This document shows positions 1 to 7,975 of a stretch of DNA of 64,000 nucleotides, piece by piece (position 1 is the stretch's first letter; every line of letters begins with the position of its first letter). The position numbers and the translations under genes were made by a program. Source of the DNA: UBA8752 sp002336475 (GTDB lineage Bacteria > Bacteroidota > Bacteroidia > Flavobacteriales_D > Sanyastnellaceae); NCBI GenBank assembly GCA_943846755.1, contig OX044365.1, forward strand, positions 2,170,001 to 2,234,000. Reading direction: 5' to 3'. The notes below the pieces were generated by a model. It was not told where the DNA came from, did no database searches, and saw only the letters and a program-made list of their open reading frames with translations.

Positions 1-648
1 CCACCGCGCTGCTGGCGAGGCTGGGGCACCCCGTCGCCAAGGCGGGTATTTTTCGCAAAGACATTTTGCGCCGATTGGAGGCCGAGCAAGACGGATTGGC
101 TGAAGTCTATGGATTGCCCTGTTTCGTCAAAGCTTGTGAGAGCGGTTCGAGCATCGGAGTGACGCGGGTAGACGAGCCTGGTCAATTCAAGGCGGCCTTT
201 CGAGGCGGCCTTTGCAGCGAGTGATGCCGTGATGGTGGAGTCGTTTCTCGATGGGCGTGAATTCACGTGTGGCGTGATTCCTTCAAGCCTGGTGGCGCTC
301 CGCGTTTTCTGCCTGTCACGGAAATCATCAGCGACAACGCCTTCTTCGATTATGAAGCGAAGTATGCGGGCAAGAGTCGAGAGGAACCCCTGCGACATCG
401 ATGCGGACTTGACATCGACATTCAGCACAGGGCTGTAGCGGTATACCGCGACCTGGATTGCAGTGGGATGGCAAGGGTAGACTTCATCCTTCACGAAGGG
501 CGTGCCCCACGTCGTGGAGGTCAATACCGTGCCTGGCTTCTCGGAGATGAGCATTATCCCACAGCAGGCTCAGGTGGTGGGGATGTCACCCACCGAACTG
601 ATCAGCTTGATTCTAGAAGATGCTGTATTCGGCTCGAATTGTTTTTGA
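1..648 (+). CDS. ddl: D-alanine--D-alanine ligase, 3' part, frameshifted
   Basis: This is the C-terminal two thirds of a D-Ala-D-Ala ligase (ATP-grasp), which makes the D-Ala-D-Ala dipeptide for peptidoglycan in the cytoplasm. The 5' end lies outside the window. Pieces readable in successive frames are LPCFVKACESGSSIGVTRV, VMVESFLDGREFTCGVI, LPVTEIISDNAFFDYEAKY, ARVDFILHEG and VEVNTVPGFSEMSIIPQ. These are the ATP-binding, substrate and metal-binding blocks of the family in the correct order. The frame changes near 200, 288 and 500, so no single ORF covers it. The stop at 646-648 directly abuts the ATG of the next gene. All motifs are intact, so sequencing error is more likely than decay. Confidence 0.82.
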
Positions 649-1674
649 ATGTATTACACCAGGATTGACGGGTTGAGGGCATTGGCAGTTGGAGCTGTAA
701 TGGCTTCTCACTATTTGCCGAAGGAATATCTAATGGGTGTGTCGTGGGGGAGTTATGGTGTACATCTGTTTTTTGTCATCAGTGGATTTCTGATCACTGG
801 TATTCTTCATCGGTCTTCAATCGATGGAACTCTAGATACGCTCAGAGCATTCCTATTTAGAAGGGTTTTACGGATTTTCCCACTCTACTACTTCTGTTTG
901 GCGTTTATCACAATGATGGGGTGGGCCGAGATGGGTCAAGATGCTTGGTGGCATTGGACATATTTGAGCAATTGGTTTTTCTGGAGCGAAGGAACTTGGG
1001 TAGAGGGCCACCCTGCTCATTTTTGGTCATTGGCAGTAGAGGAACAGTTCTATTTATTGTGGCCTCTGTTGTTTTTGATACTCAGGAGAAAATCAGCTCT
1101 TGGAGCTGGGGCTCTTCTAGTGGTAATTTCTTTGCTTTTTCGACTGGACCTCTTCGGAATTGGTTCAACAGAACCTCACTTGTGGAACGTCACAACCATT
1201 GCTTGTATCGGATCCTTGGGTTTAGGTGCCTGTCTGTCGGTTGTGATAGACAAGTTCAAAACCAAAACGATTGGTGCAATGTGGCTGATGTCTTTGCTGC
1301 CTCTTTTGACGGTCCATGTTGGCCGCTGTTTTTATCAAATTCCATCCGAATTGGTGCACCAGTGTTTTGTTTGCTCTAGTACCCTTCTCATTTGGTTCGT
1401 TTGCAGAGCAGAGAGAACCTGGTTGGATTTGTTCTTCGAGAACCGCCTTGTAAGATTTTTGGGAACCATCAGTTATGGGCTTTACATCTGGCACAATTTT
1501 ATGGGGTCTCCATGGTATGGCATGGCGGATTACTTCAGCTTTCCCGATGGCATCACGTATGGAATTCCTGGAATTCTGGGTAAGTCGATGCTAACCGTGT
1601 TTTTCGCTTCAGCGACCTGGTATGGCTTCGAGAAGCCACTACTCAAATACAAGAGCCGTTTCAATTACGGTTAA
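649..1674 (+). CDS. Acyltransferase 3 family membrane protein (OafA/YrhL-like)
   Basis: A 341-residue integral membrane protein of the acyltransferase 3 family, which moves acyl groups (often acetyl) from the cytoplasm onto surface glycans. The N-terminus has the family signature RIDGLRALAVGAVMASHY, followed by HLFFVISGFLITGIL and an R-rich loop (FRRVLRIFPLYYF). About ten hydrophobic segments follow, including AHFWSLAVEEQFYLLWPLLF. There is no C-terminal SGNH domain, and the length is typical of the short form. The ATG follows the ddl stop without a gap, suggesting one transcript. The substrate cannot be read from sequence; the nearby polysaccharide genes suggest a surface glycan. Confidence 0.85.
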   Translation: MYYTRIDGLRALAVGAVMASHYLPKEYLMGVSWGSYGVHLFFVISGFLITGILHRSSIDGTLDTLRAFLFRRVLRIFPLYYFCLAFITMMGWAEMGQDAWWHWTYLSNWFFWSEGTWVEGHPAHFWSLAVEEQFYLLWPLLFLILRRKSALGAGALLVVISLLFRLDLFGIGSTEPHLWNVTTIACIGSLGLGACLSVVIDKFKTKTIGAMWLMSLLPLLTVHVGRCFYQIPSELVHQCFVCSSTLLIWFVCRAERTWLDLFFENRLVRFLGTISYGLYIWHNFMGSPWYGMADYFSFPDGITYGIPGILGKSMLTVFFASATWYGFEKPLLKYKSRFNYG

Positions 1675-1676
1675 GA

Positions 1677-2060
1677 CTACCGGATTTTGGTGGCGGTGGC
1701 GGCGAGGTCTTCTGGGGTGACCTGGAGTTTGGGGCGCTCGAAGTTGATGTCGGCGACGCCGTTCAATGGGATGAGGTGCACGTGGGCGTGTGGGACCTCG
1801 AGGCCGATGACGGCCACGCCGACGCGCTCGCAGGGGATGGCGCGCTCGAGCTGGAGCGCCACATCGCGGGCAAACAAATTGATGCCGGACAACAAGTCGT
1901 CGGGCAGGTCGAAGTAGCGGTCCACCTCCAACTTGGGGATGACCAACGTATGACCCTCCGCCAAAGGCATGATGTCGAGAAAGGCGAGGAAGCGGTCGTC
2001 CTCGGCAATCTTGTGGCAGGGAATTTCGCCGGCCACAATGCGGGAAAAGAGGCTGGGCAT
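1677..2060 (-). CDS. HIT family (histidine triad) protein
   Basis: A small cytosolic protein of 127 residues in the HIT superfamily, whose members hydrolyse nucleoside phosphoramidates or related nucleotides. The starting block SLFSRIVAGEIPCHKIAED is typical of the HINT branch. The histidine triad is seen near the C-terminus as HAHVHLIP. Middle blocks AFLDIMPLAEGHTLVIPK also fit. It lies 13 bp downstream of greA on the same strand and converges with the acyltransferase gene 2 bp away. Pairing of greA with a HIT gene is common in Bacteroidota, from my general knowledge. Length is slightly shorter at the C-terminus than some family members but appears complete. Confidence 0.92.
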   Translation of the reverse strand: MPSLFSRIVAGEIPCHKIAEDDRFLAFLDIMPLAEGHTLVIPKLEVDRYFDLPDDLLSGINLFARDVALQLERAIPCERVGVAVIGLEVPHAHVHLIPLNGVADINFERPKLQVTPEDLAATATKIR

Positions 2061-2073
2061 AGGGTTGGCCGCG

Positions 2074-2550
2074 TCAGCCGCGTTCGATCTTGACGATCTC
2101 GAATTGGATGATGCCGCCTGGTGTTTGGATGTCGGCGATCTCGCCGAGGGCCTTGCCGAGGAGGCCCTTGCCGATGGGCGACTCTACCGAGATTTTTTTG
2201 GCGGCGAGGTTGGCCTCGTTTTCGGCGACGAGGGTGTAGGCCATTTCGCGGCCGTTGCCCACGTGTTTGACCGTCACCTTGCTCAGGATAAAGGCCTTTG
2301 AAGTGTCGATTTGGGACTCGTCGATGATGCGGGCATTGGCAAAAATGGCCTCGGTCTTGGCGATTTTGGCCTCGAGCATACCTTGGGCCTCCTTGGCCGC
2401 ATCGTATTCGGCATTCTCGCTGAGGTCACCTTTGTCGCGGGCCTCGGCGATTTGCTGGGAAATGGATGGCCGCTCCACAGTTTTCATGTGGTTCAACTCG
2501 TCCTTCAGTTTTTGGTACCCCTCTGGGGTGTAGTATGAAACGTCCGCCAT
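2074..2550 (-). CDS. greA: Transcription elongation factor GreA
   Basis: A 158-residue GreA that rescues backtracked RNA polymerase by stimulating transcript cleavage. The N-terminal coiled coil starts with YYTPEGYQKLKDELNHMKTV and includes DKGDLSENAEYDAAKEAQG, which carries the acidic D/E tip. The C-terminal FKBP-like domain includes KISVESPIGKGLLGKALGE. I chose the ATG at 2548-2550 because family homology begins there; a longer in-frame extension upstream to 2700 is unlike GreA and overlaps a terminator-like hairpin. It is followed by the HIT gene on the same strand. Confidence 0.95.
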   Translation of the reverse strand: MADVSYYTPEGYQKLKDELNHMKTVERPSISQQIAEARDKGDLSENAEYDAAKEAQGMLEAKIAKTEAIFANARIIDESQIDTSKAFILSKVTVKHVGNGREMAYTLVAENEANLAAKKISVESPIGKGLLGKALGEIADIQTPGGIIQFEIVKIERG

Positions 2551-2628
2551 GGCGGTTGGTTTTGTTCGTGTGGTTGTTGAATGGTCCTCCGAGCGTCGCT
2601 CACTGCTTCCGCAATGGGGCTGGGGCCC

Positions 2629-2654
2629 AAAAAAGAGAGGCCCGGGGGTCTCTC
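2629..2654 (-). terminator. Intrinsic terminator-like hairpin upstream of greA
   Basis: On the minus strand the sequence GAGAGACCCCCGGGCCTCTC (2635-2654) folds into a GC-rich stem with one mismatch. It is followed at once by six T residues (2629-2634). It sits about 70 bp after the stop of the 1401-residue protein gene and about 80 bp before the greA start. It probably ends transcription of the TonB/T9SS operon and separates it from greA. Confidence 0.55.
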
Positions 2655-2682
2655 GTGTGGTATAAGGTACAAAATTGCAGGT

Positions 2683-2712
2683 AAACCCCCTCAGACGCAA
2701 GGCCTGAGAGGG
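2683..2712 (-). terminator. Second hairpin just after the T9SS operon
   Basis: On the minus strand CCCTCTCAG (2704-2712) can pair with CTGAGGGGG (2686-2694) around a 9-nt loop, giving a 9-bp stem with one G-T wobble. Only three T residues follow. It begins 10 bp downstream of the stop codon at 2722. It may act with the stronger hairpin at 2635-2654, or simply protect the 3' end of the mRNA. Confidence 0.35.
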
Positions 2713-2721
2713 TCTCCAACG

Positions 2722-5700
2722 TTAAAAATTGTCGAGGTCAACGGGCCGCATGACAGCGAACCACTTGACGATTTTCTCGCCCGCACCTGGGGCATTGACG
2801 TGAACGATGTGGACGCCACCAGCGATGGGGACGTTCCGGTCATTTTTGAGGTCCCACTCGATGTAGGTGAGGGGGTCGGCCTTTTGAAAGGTTCTGACGA
2901 GTGTACCTGCGATGGAGTAGATGCGCACGGTACATACCTCAGGGAGTCCTGTGATCTTGACGCGGTTGTCGAGCTTGGAGGTCTCGTATTGAGAGTAGGC
3001 GTAGTACGGGTTGGGCACCACGCGAACGTTCTCCAAGGCATCGGAGAGGGTGGGGTTGTCCCCGGTTTCGGTGGCCACATCTGCCGTGGAGAAACGGTAC
3101 AACGGGTTGTTGTTGTTGGGCGTGCCCTCGGTTTCATCCACATCTGAGCGGTCGTAGGCGTAGCGTCGGTAGTCCTTGGCCACACGGAGCTTGATGCGGG
3201 TCTCGGTGGGGATGAGACCGTCTTCGACGGACAACATCTCGAACTCAGGATTGGTGAGGGACGACCCTACCCAACCACATCCACGCATGGCCTTGCGGTC
3301 GTCGTTGGACCCGGCGTCGGGACCAAACTTGCCGTAGAGGTATTGACCGAGGTCGTAGGCAGGCACACGACCGTCGTTGTCGTCGGAGTATGCTTGGTTG
3401 CGGAAGACATAGATCCAGTGCTGACCACCGGCGTAGACGTTGCCCAGTCCACCCTGCACCCGTGAGGAGGGGTTGAAGAGCATGTCGTCACCGTTGTCGG
3501 CGGAGGCCCAAGAGTCTTCACCGAAGGCCATGTTGAGGCGCTCACCGGTACCTACATCGATGGCGTACCCGGGGAACCACCCCATGCCGTGGGTCTGCTG
3601 TCCGTTGAGGGTGGCGAAGTAAGGGTCACCACCTTGGTCTACGGTGCGGCCGTTCTTGTCCACGGATTTGTGGCGTCGGAGTCCCATCTTCTCAGGGGAC
3701 CCGAGCGGGGTGTCCATGTCTTGAGCGAGGTCCTCGTTGGGCTGCATCTCAAAGACGGGACAACGGGTCCACTTGGTCTTGTCAGAGGTCATGACCACAT
3801 CGACGTTGGGTGTGCCGGGGATGGCATCGGTGATGGGTCCGAGGTTCCACTTCAGGGGTCCTGTGGTGGGAGCCACGACAGGGTACGGAGAGGTAGATCC
3901 ATCGGCGAAGGTGACGTCGTCGGTCCAGGAGACCATGCAGTACGGGGCCCAGGTTCCGAAGAGGACACCTTCCCACTGTTCGCCTTCGTCGTAGGGTTGT
4001 CCGGGCTTGAAGTCGTCAAAGACGGCCTCCTCCTCAGGCGTACCATCGGGGGTCTCTTGTGCACCGGCACGGATCCAGTTGAGCTCGCTTCCGATGCCTT
4101 CGCGGTCGGGAATGCCAAAGAACCAAGGCTGCTCGGGATCGGCGAACTCGATGGTGCCGGAGAGGGGCTCGGTAAAGGTTCCGTCGTTGCCGAAGACATA
4201 CTGCTCCCAAGTGATGGCCAGACCCCAGTCGAGCAGGAGCTGCTCGTTGCGGATGGAGATGGCCTCGTTGGAGGTGCGCACGGCGTCGAGGTCGTTGTCG
4301 GGATCATCGTCGTTCAACCAAGTGAGGTTGGTCAACGTCCAGAAGCACTCATCGGCGTCGTCCTCGGGGTCGAGGTCGCCGTTGCCGAGGGCGAGGGCGA
4401 GTTCGAACTCTGCGTTGGGCACGGAGAGGGGGTCTACGACGCGGACGCCAACGGGCCCTGCGCCACGGACGTACTGGAGCTCCTCGATAAAGGTGTTCTC
4501 CAGGATCTTGGTCTCGCTGTCGCGGGTGATGTCGATGATGTTGGTGCCGTTTCCTTTTCCGGAAATCCGCGTCATGGCCACACCGTCGCCATAGGAGGCA
4601 GACTCAATCGTGCCGCCTGCTTCGGTCACAGGCGGGTGGGGTTCTGCAGAGAAGACCCTGATGGAACCTGTGGCACCTTTCCTCGAGGGGAGGTAAGGGA
4701 CATCCTGACCTGCTCCAGAGTTCGGGTTGAAAGGCTCGTATTCATTGAAGCCATAGGCGATGGCCATGAAATAGTAGCGCTTGTAGTTGACCAAGCGGTT
4801 GTCGCCTTGGGCAAAGGCGTCGTTCTGCACCTGGAAACTGTGGCGAATGCCTGCATTTTCCCCGCTGACCATCAGGGTGGGGATGGACAATCCGATGATG
4901 GGGTCAAACGTGTAGTTGACGATTTGGTCGAGGTCGTTTTCGATGTCGCACTGGTCGATGAGGCGCGCCCGGTCTGGGTTCACGAGCTCGTCTGGTCCCA
5001 CCGTGGCGTCCACCAACTGATAGAGCAAATAACCTTCGAAAACGTAGCTGCGGGCGGTGCTGTCGAGCAGGGTGCCGTCGGTGCGCAAAGAAGGCGTGCC
5101 GGGGTCAAACACCTCGTACCCTTCTTTGAAGTTGTTGGAAAGTGGGTTCTCGTTGGTCAGGTAGAGGACCAATTCCTTGTCCAGTTCCTGAATGGTCATG
5201 TCAGGCGCATCGGGTCCCGATACAATCTCGAAGCAGTTGTCGAAAAGGGCTTGGGCTTTGTCGTCGGCAATGCGCAGCAGCTCCACCGAAGCAAAGGGAT
5301 CGCCTGCATCGGCCCGTGCCCAGACCATGCCCACCGTGATGTTGTTGAAATCGCCAGGCTCAAGGGTAAAGGGTCCAGCAGATTGCAAGAAGAGCCGGTC
5401 TCCAGCAGGGTTGCCCGCCGTTTGCTCGGTCCAGGGTTCAACTTGTTGCCCCACCGTTCCCCAAGAGAATGGATCGGTGTTTCCGGGATACATGTAGTCG
5501 GCGGCGATGTCGAGGTTGGCACCGGAACTCTCGGTGATGCCATTTCCTCCATAGGCCATGCGCTGGCCATTCTTCCAGAAACCGCGCATGTAGTTGTAGT
5601 AGTGCACGCTTTGGCTGGGCTGACCGTCGATGCCGCTGGACCAGTTGTAGTAGAGGAATTTGCGCATGCCGTAGCGCTCATTGTCGATGACACCATCTCC

Positions 5701-6927
5701 ATAGCCGATGCCGATGCCGCGGTAGGGAATGCCCAGTGAGTCCACCGCATCGGTAAACACAGACGTCAATGGATTGTCGACACCATCGGAGTCTTGGTAG
5801 GGGCCTTCGAAGAAATCGATGCCCATGGCCGGGGGGTGTTCACCGTACCCGATGGAGTAGCTCGTGGCCTCGTCAAAGGCGTCTCCATTGTAACTGTATC
5901 CCAGGCCGCGTTGAACGTCACAACCTACATAGTCGTCGACGTGACCGCCGAGGTCACAGTCCACCCACTGTGAGAAGTAGGTGTTGGTCAACGTCTGCGT
6001 GCCCTGGTTGATCAAGACATAGTTGCAGAAGGTCATGTTGTTGATCTCGTCGTTGGTCGAGAAAGCAAAGCTTTGGGCGCGGATTTCCATGCCGATGGGC
6101 TCGCCCAAGGACTCCGTGTGGACGTTGCCTTTATCGTTGAAGATCCAGTAGTAGGTCTGGTCGCCGTACAGCGGCACGCGGTCTTCCCTTCGTCGGTTGC
6201 CGCAGTCGATCTCTTGGAGGAAGTCGTACCAGGGGTAGTCACCGAGGGTGGGGTCGTAGTTGCCGTCACCGTCGTAGTCATAGAACGGAGCGAGGTAATA
6301 ATCCTGTTGGAGTGCAACGTTGCCGTGAGCGGGATAGTCAAAGAAGGACGTCGGTATGGCGTAGCCTTCGGGAAATTCGGTGTCCAGATCGCACGTGGGG
6401 TCAGCGGCGCAATCGAAATACTGCCGGTGGCGCATGGCGTTTTGCCGCTCCGTGATGGAGAATTTGTCGTAGGCAGAACAGGTCGCTTCATCCACTTCTG
6501 CAGCGCCATCGTTGGTCAGCGGTCCTGGCCAGAAATCGTTGCCGTTGTTGCGGTAACGTGCGGCGGCCAGCTTGAGCTGTTGGTCGGGGCTGATGCCCGC
6601 GAGCCAGAGGGCACCGCCGTACACCACACTTACGCCGGCTTCTTTGGGCACGACATAGGCGCCTTTGTCAATGGAACGGTTGTACCACAGCGACCCGCCA
6701 TTTTCGACGAGGGCGCGGACGTTGTTCCATTCAAGGTTGCGCAGTGCAGTAGCAGGGGCGCACGCGGCAGCAGTGCCGCGGGGCTGCGCTCCGACGGGAG
6801 CGGACTCAGGTTGTTCGGTAAGGAGACTTCGGCCTTTGTCAGGTAGGGGTGAGCCGGGGGCGGCGTCCTGGCCGAAGCTGGCAAGGCATCCGCCTGCAAA
6901 AAGCAGGGAGAGGAGCGTTGCGCGCAT
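2722..6927 (-). CDS. Large secreted protein with T9SS type A-like C-terminus (paralogue 2)
   Basis: A 1401-residue protein with a signal peptide (MRATLLSLLFAGGCLASFGQ). Near residues 210-230 is an Asp-rich stretch, YDYDGDGNYDPTLGDYPWYD, that resembles a calcium-binding loop. The C-terminal 100 residues (VRVVPNPYYAYSQYE to KIVKWFAVMRPVDLDNF) resemble the FlgD-like/T9SS type A sorting fold, so export by the type IX system is inferred. No enzyme motif is visible. It is the last gene of a minus-strand operon, 5 bp after a PorV-like gene. It is paralogous along its length to the protein at 7976-12193, and its C-terminal ~630 residues are nearly identical to that protein (one visible difference, Glu for Gly in NPEFEML). 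The function is unknown; it is probably a surface-exposed partner of the receptor in the same operon. Confidence 0.8.
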   Translation of the reverse strand: MRATLLSLLFAGGCLASFGQDAAPGSPLPDKGRSLLTEQPESAPVGAQPRGTAAACAPATALRNLEWNNVRALVENGGSLWYNRSIDKGAYVVPKEAGVSVVYGGALWLAGISPDQQLKLAAARYRNNGNDFWPGPLTNDGAAEVDEATCSAYDKFSITERQNAMRHRQYFDCAADPTCDLDTEFPEGYAIPTSFFDYPAHGNVALQQDYYLAPFYDYDGDGNYDPTLGDYPWYDFLQEIDCGNRRREDRVPLYGDQTYYWIFNDKGNVHTESLGEPIGMEIRAQSFAFSTNDEINNMTFCNYVLINQGTQTLTNTYFSQWVDCDLGGHVDDYVGCDVQRGLGYSYNGDAFDEATSYSIGYGEHPPAMGIDFFEGPYQDSDGVDNPLTSVFTDAVDSLGIPYRGIGIGYGDGVIDNERYGMRKFLYYNWSSGIDGQPSQSVHYYNYMRGFWKNGQRMAYGGNGITESSGANLDIAADYMYPGNTDPFSWGTVGQQVEPWTEQTAGNPAGDRLFLQSAGPFTLEPGDFNNITVGMVWARADAGDPFASVELLRIADDKAQALFDNCFEIVSGPDAPDMTIQELDKELVLYLTNENPLSNNFKEGYEVFDPGTPSLRTDGTLLDSTARSYVFEGYLLYQLVDATVGPDELVNPDRARLIDQCDIENDLDQIVNYTFDPIIGLSIPTLMVSGENAGIRHSFQVQNDAFAQGDNRLVNYKRYYFMAIAYGFNEYEPFNPNSGAGQDVPYLPSRKGATGSIRVFSAEPHPPVTEAGGTIESASYGDGVAMTRISGKGNGTNIIDITRDSETKILENTFIEELQYVRGAGPVGVRVVDPLSVPNAEFELALALGNGDLDPEDDADECFWTLTNLTWLNDDDPDNDLDAVRTSNEAISIRNEQLLLDWGLAITWEQYVFGNDGTFTEPLSGTIEFADPEQPWFFGIPDREGIGSELNWIRAGAQETPDGTPEEEAVFDDFKPGQPYDEGEQWEGVLFGTWAPYCMVSWTDDVTFADGSTSPYPVVAPTTGPLKWNLGPITDAIPGTPNVDVVMTSDKTKWTRCPVFEMQPNEDLAQDMDTPLGSPEKMGLRRHKSVDKNGRTVDQGGDPYFATLNGQQTHGMGWFPGYAIDVGTGERLNMAFGEDSWASADNGDDMLFNPSSRVQGGLGNVYAGGQHWIYVFRNQAYSDDNDGRVPAYDLGQYLYGKFGPDAGSNDDRKAMRGCGWVGSSLTNPEFEMLSVEDGLIPTETRIKLRVAKDYRRYAYDRSDVDETEGTPNNNNPLYRFSTADVATETGDNPTLSDALENVRVVPNPYYAYSQYETSKLDNRVKITGLPEVCTVRIYSIAGTLVRTFQKADPLTYIEWDLKNDRNVPIAGGVHIVHVNAPGAGEKIVKWFAVMRPVDLDNF
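2743..4626 (-). repeat. Near-identical 1,884-bp coding repeat, copy 1
   Basis: Line-by-line comparison at a constant offset of 5254 shows this block matches 7997-9880 with five visible mismatches (for example at 3106, about 3145 and 3245) and no indel. It encodes the C-terminal 45% of the 1401-residue protein. Identity drops abruptly at 4627 on one side, and at 2742 near the stop codon on the other. Confidence 0.9.
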
Positions 6928-6932
6928 GGTGC

Positions 6933-7973
6933 TTACATGCTAATGTTTAGTCCGATGCTGTGAATGCCGTCAAACGGGTTTGTGGTCCGGTATCCGTAAT
7001 GGAGACCAATGTATCCATCGTCAGAAGTAGGCAGCTTGACAGTAAATCCAGCGCTTGGTCCGGTCATGGCAGTCTGGGCAGTTTCTTCAGAGCCCAAGCC
7101 ATCTTCGTAGAGGTACCCAGCACGTATCATGAAACGGTCACGCAGGCTCAATTCAAGTCCACCTGATACTTGGTCACGGGTGAAGCTGTTGGAGGTGAAT
7201 TGCCCCATTCCGGTCAGGGTCATGCTTTCCCGGCGCATCATGTCATAGCCGAAGCCGATGTTCACGAGCGAGGGCAACTCGAAGCGCTCGCTGCGTTGCA
7301 TGATGGTCAAACCTTCGGCAGCCCCTTGAGGGGTCGCGGTCAGCGTGAGGCCATCACCGCCGTAGCGCATAGGGGCCCCAACGTTGCGCAAGGAGATGCC
7401 AAACTTCAACCGCCCGTCATCGCCAGCGAGGTAGCGGATTCCGGCATCAAAGGCAACACCGTTGGCGCGCACATTGCTGATGCTTTCCGAAATCATGCGT
7501 ACGGTTAGTCCACCATAAATGGTGTTGGAGAACGCTTTGGCATAACTGAGGCCAATGTTTGAAAAGGTGGGACGGTAAGAACCGATGCCGCCTTCTGGCA
7601 AATCCTCGGTGGTGATTTCGATGTCACCGAAGGTCATGCTCGTTACAGTGACACCGAAGTGTCCGCCGCCGACAGCTTGCACAAAGCCAAAAGAGTTGAG
7701 CTGAATGTCGGTTCCAACGAGGTACTGCTGGTTGCAGACAGCGAGCTCCGTGCGGTTGACAAAAGCCAAGCCTGCGACATTGGAGAAGCTGGCTTCAACA
7801 CCGGTCACGAGAGCGGTATTGGCACCGGCTACACCTGAGCTCATGGCCCAAGGCAGGATCAGCAGCTGTCCGGCTCCGGCACTGCCGGAACGGTCTGGAT
7901 TGCCCGCGTAAGCTGGGGACGCACAAGCGACCGCGAGCATCAGGGCGAGGGTGGAGGTAAGGATCCGTTGCAT
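6933..7973 (-). CDS. PorV/PorQ family outer-membrane beta-barrel protein
   Basis: A 346-residue protein with a clear signal peptide (LALMLAVACASPAYA). The mature start GSAGAGQLLILPWAMSSGVAGA, followed by EASFSNVAGLAFVNRTEL, is the recognisable start of the PorV/PorQ (FadL-like) family. The C-terminus ends in alternating barrel strands (YIGLHYGYRTTNPFDGIHSIGLNISM). In T9SS, PorV escorts cargo from the translocon to the attachment complex. This copy lies between two large T9SS-like cargo genes, 2 bp after one stop and 5 bp before the next start, so I infer it is a dedicated partner of these cargoes rather than the general PorV. No frameshift. Confidence 0.82.
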   Translation of the reverse strand: MQRILTSTLALMLAVACASPAYAGNPDRSGSAGAGQLLILPWAMSSGVAGANTALVTGVEASFSNVAGLAFVNRTELAVCNQQYLVGTDIQLNSFGFVQAVGGGHFGVTVTSMTFGDIEITTEDLPEGGIGSYRPTFSNIGLSYAKAFSNTIYGGLTVRMISESISNVRANGVAFDAGIRYLAGDDGRLKFGISLRNVGAPMRYGGDGLTLTATPQGAAEGLTIMQRSERFELPSLVNIGFGYDMMRRESMTLTGMGQFTSNSFTRDQVSGGLELSLRDRFMIRAGYLYEDGLGSEETAQTAMTGPSAGFTVKLPTSDDGYIGLHYGYRTTNPFDGIHSIGLNISM

Positions 7974-7975
7974 GA

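Noticed and set aside
2551..2700. N-terminal extension of GreA to 208 residues
   Set aside because: The extra 50 residues cross a terminator hairpin and do not resemble GreA, whose homology begins exactly at the ATG at 2550.
3589..5739. Long plus-strand open frame (716 codons) opposite the 1401-aa gene, with a similar one at 8843-10543
   Set aside because: They are antisense to the near-identical repeat, lack family features, and are Val/Gly-rich as expected for the reverse complement of a GC-rich gene. The minus-strand genes have signal peptides, paralogy and operon spacing.
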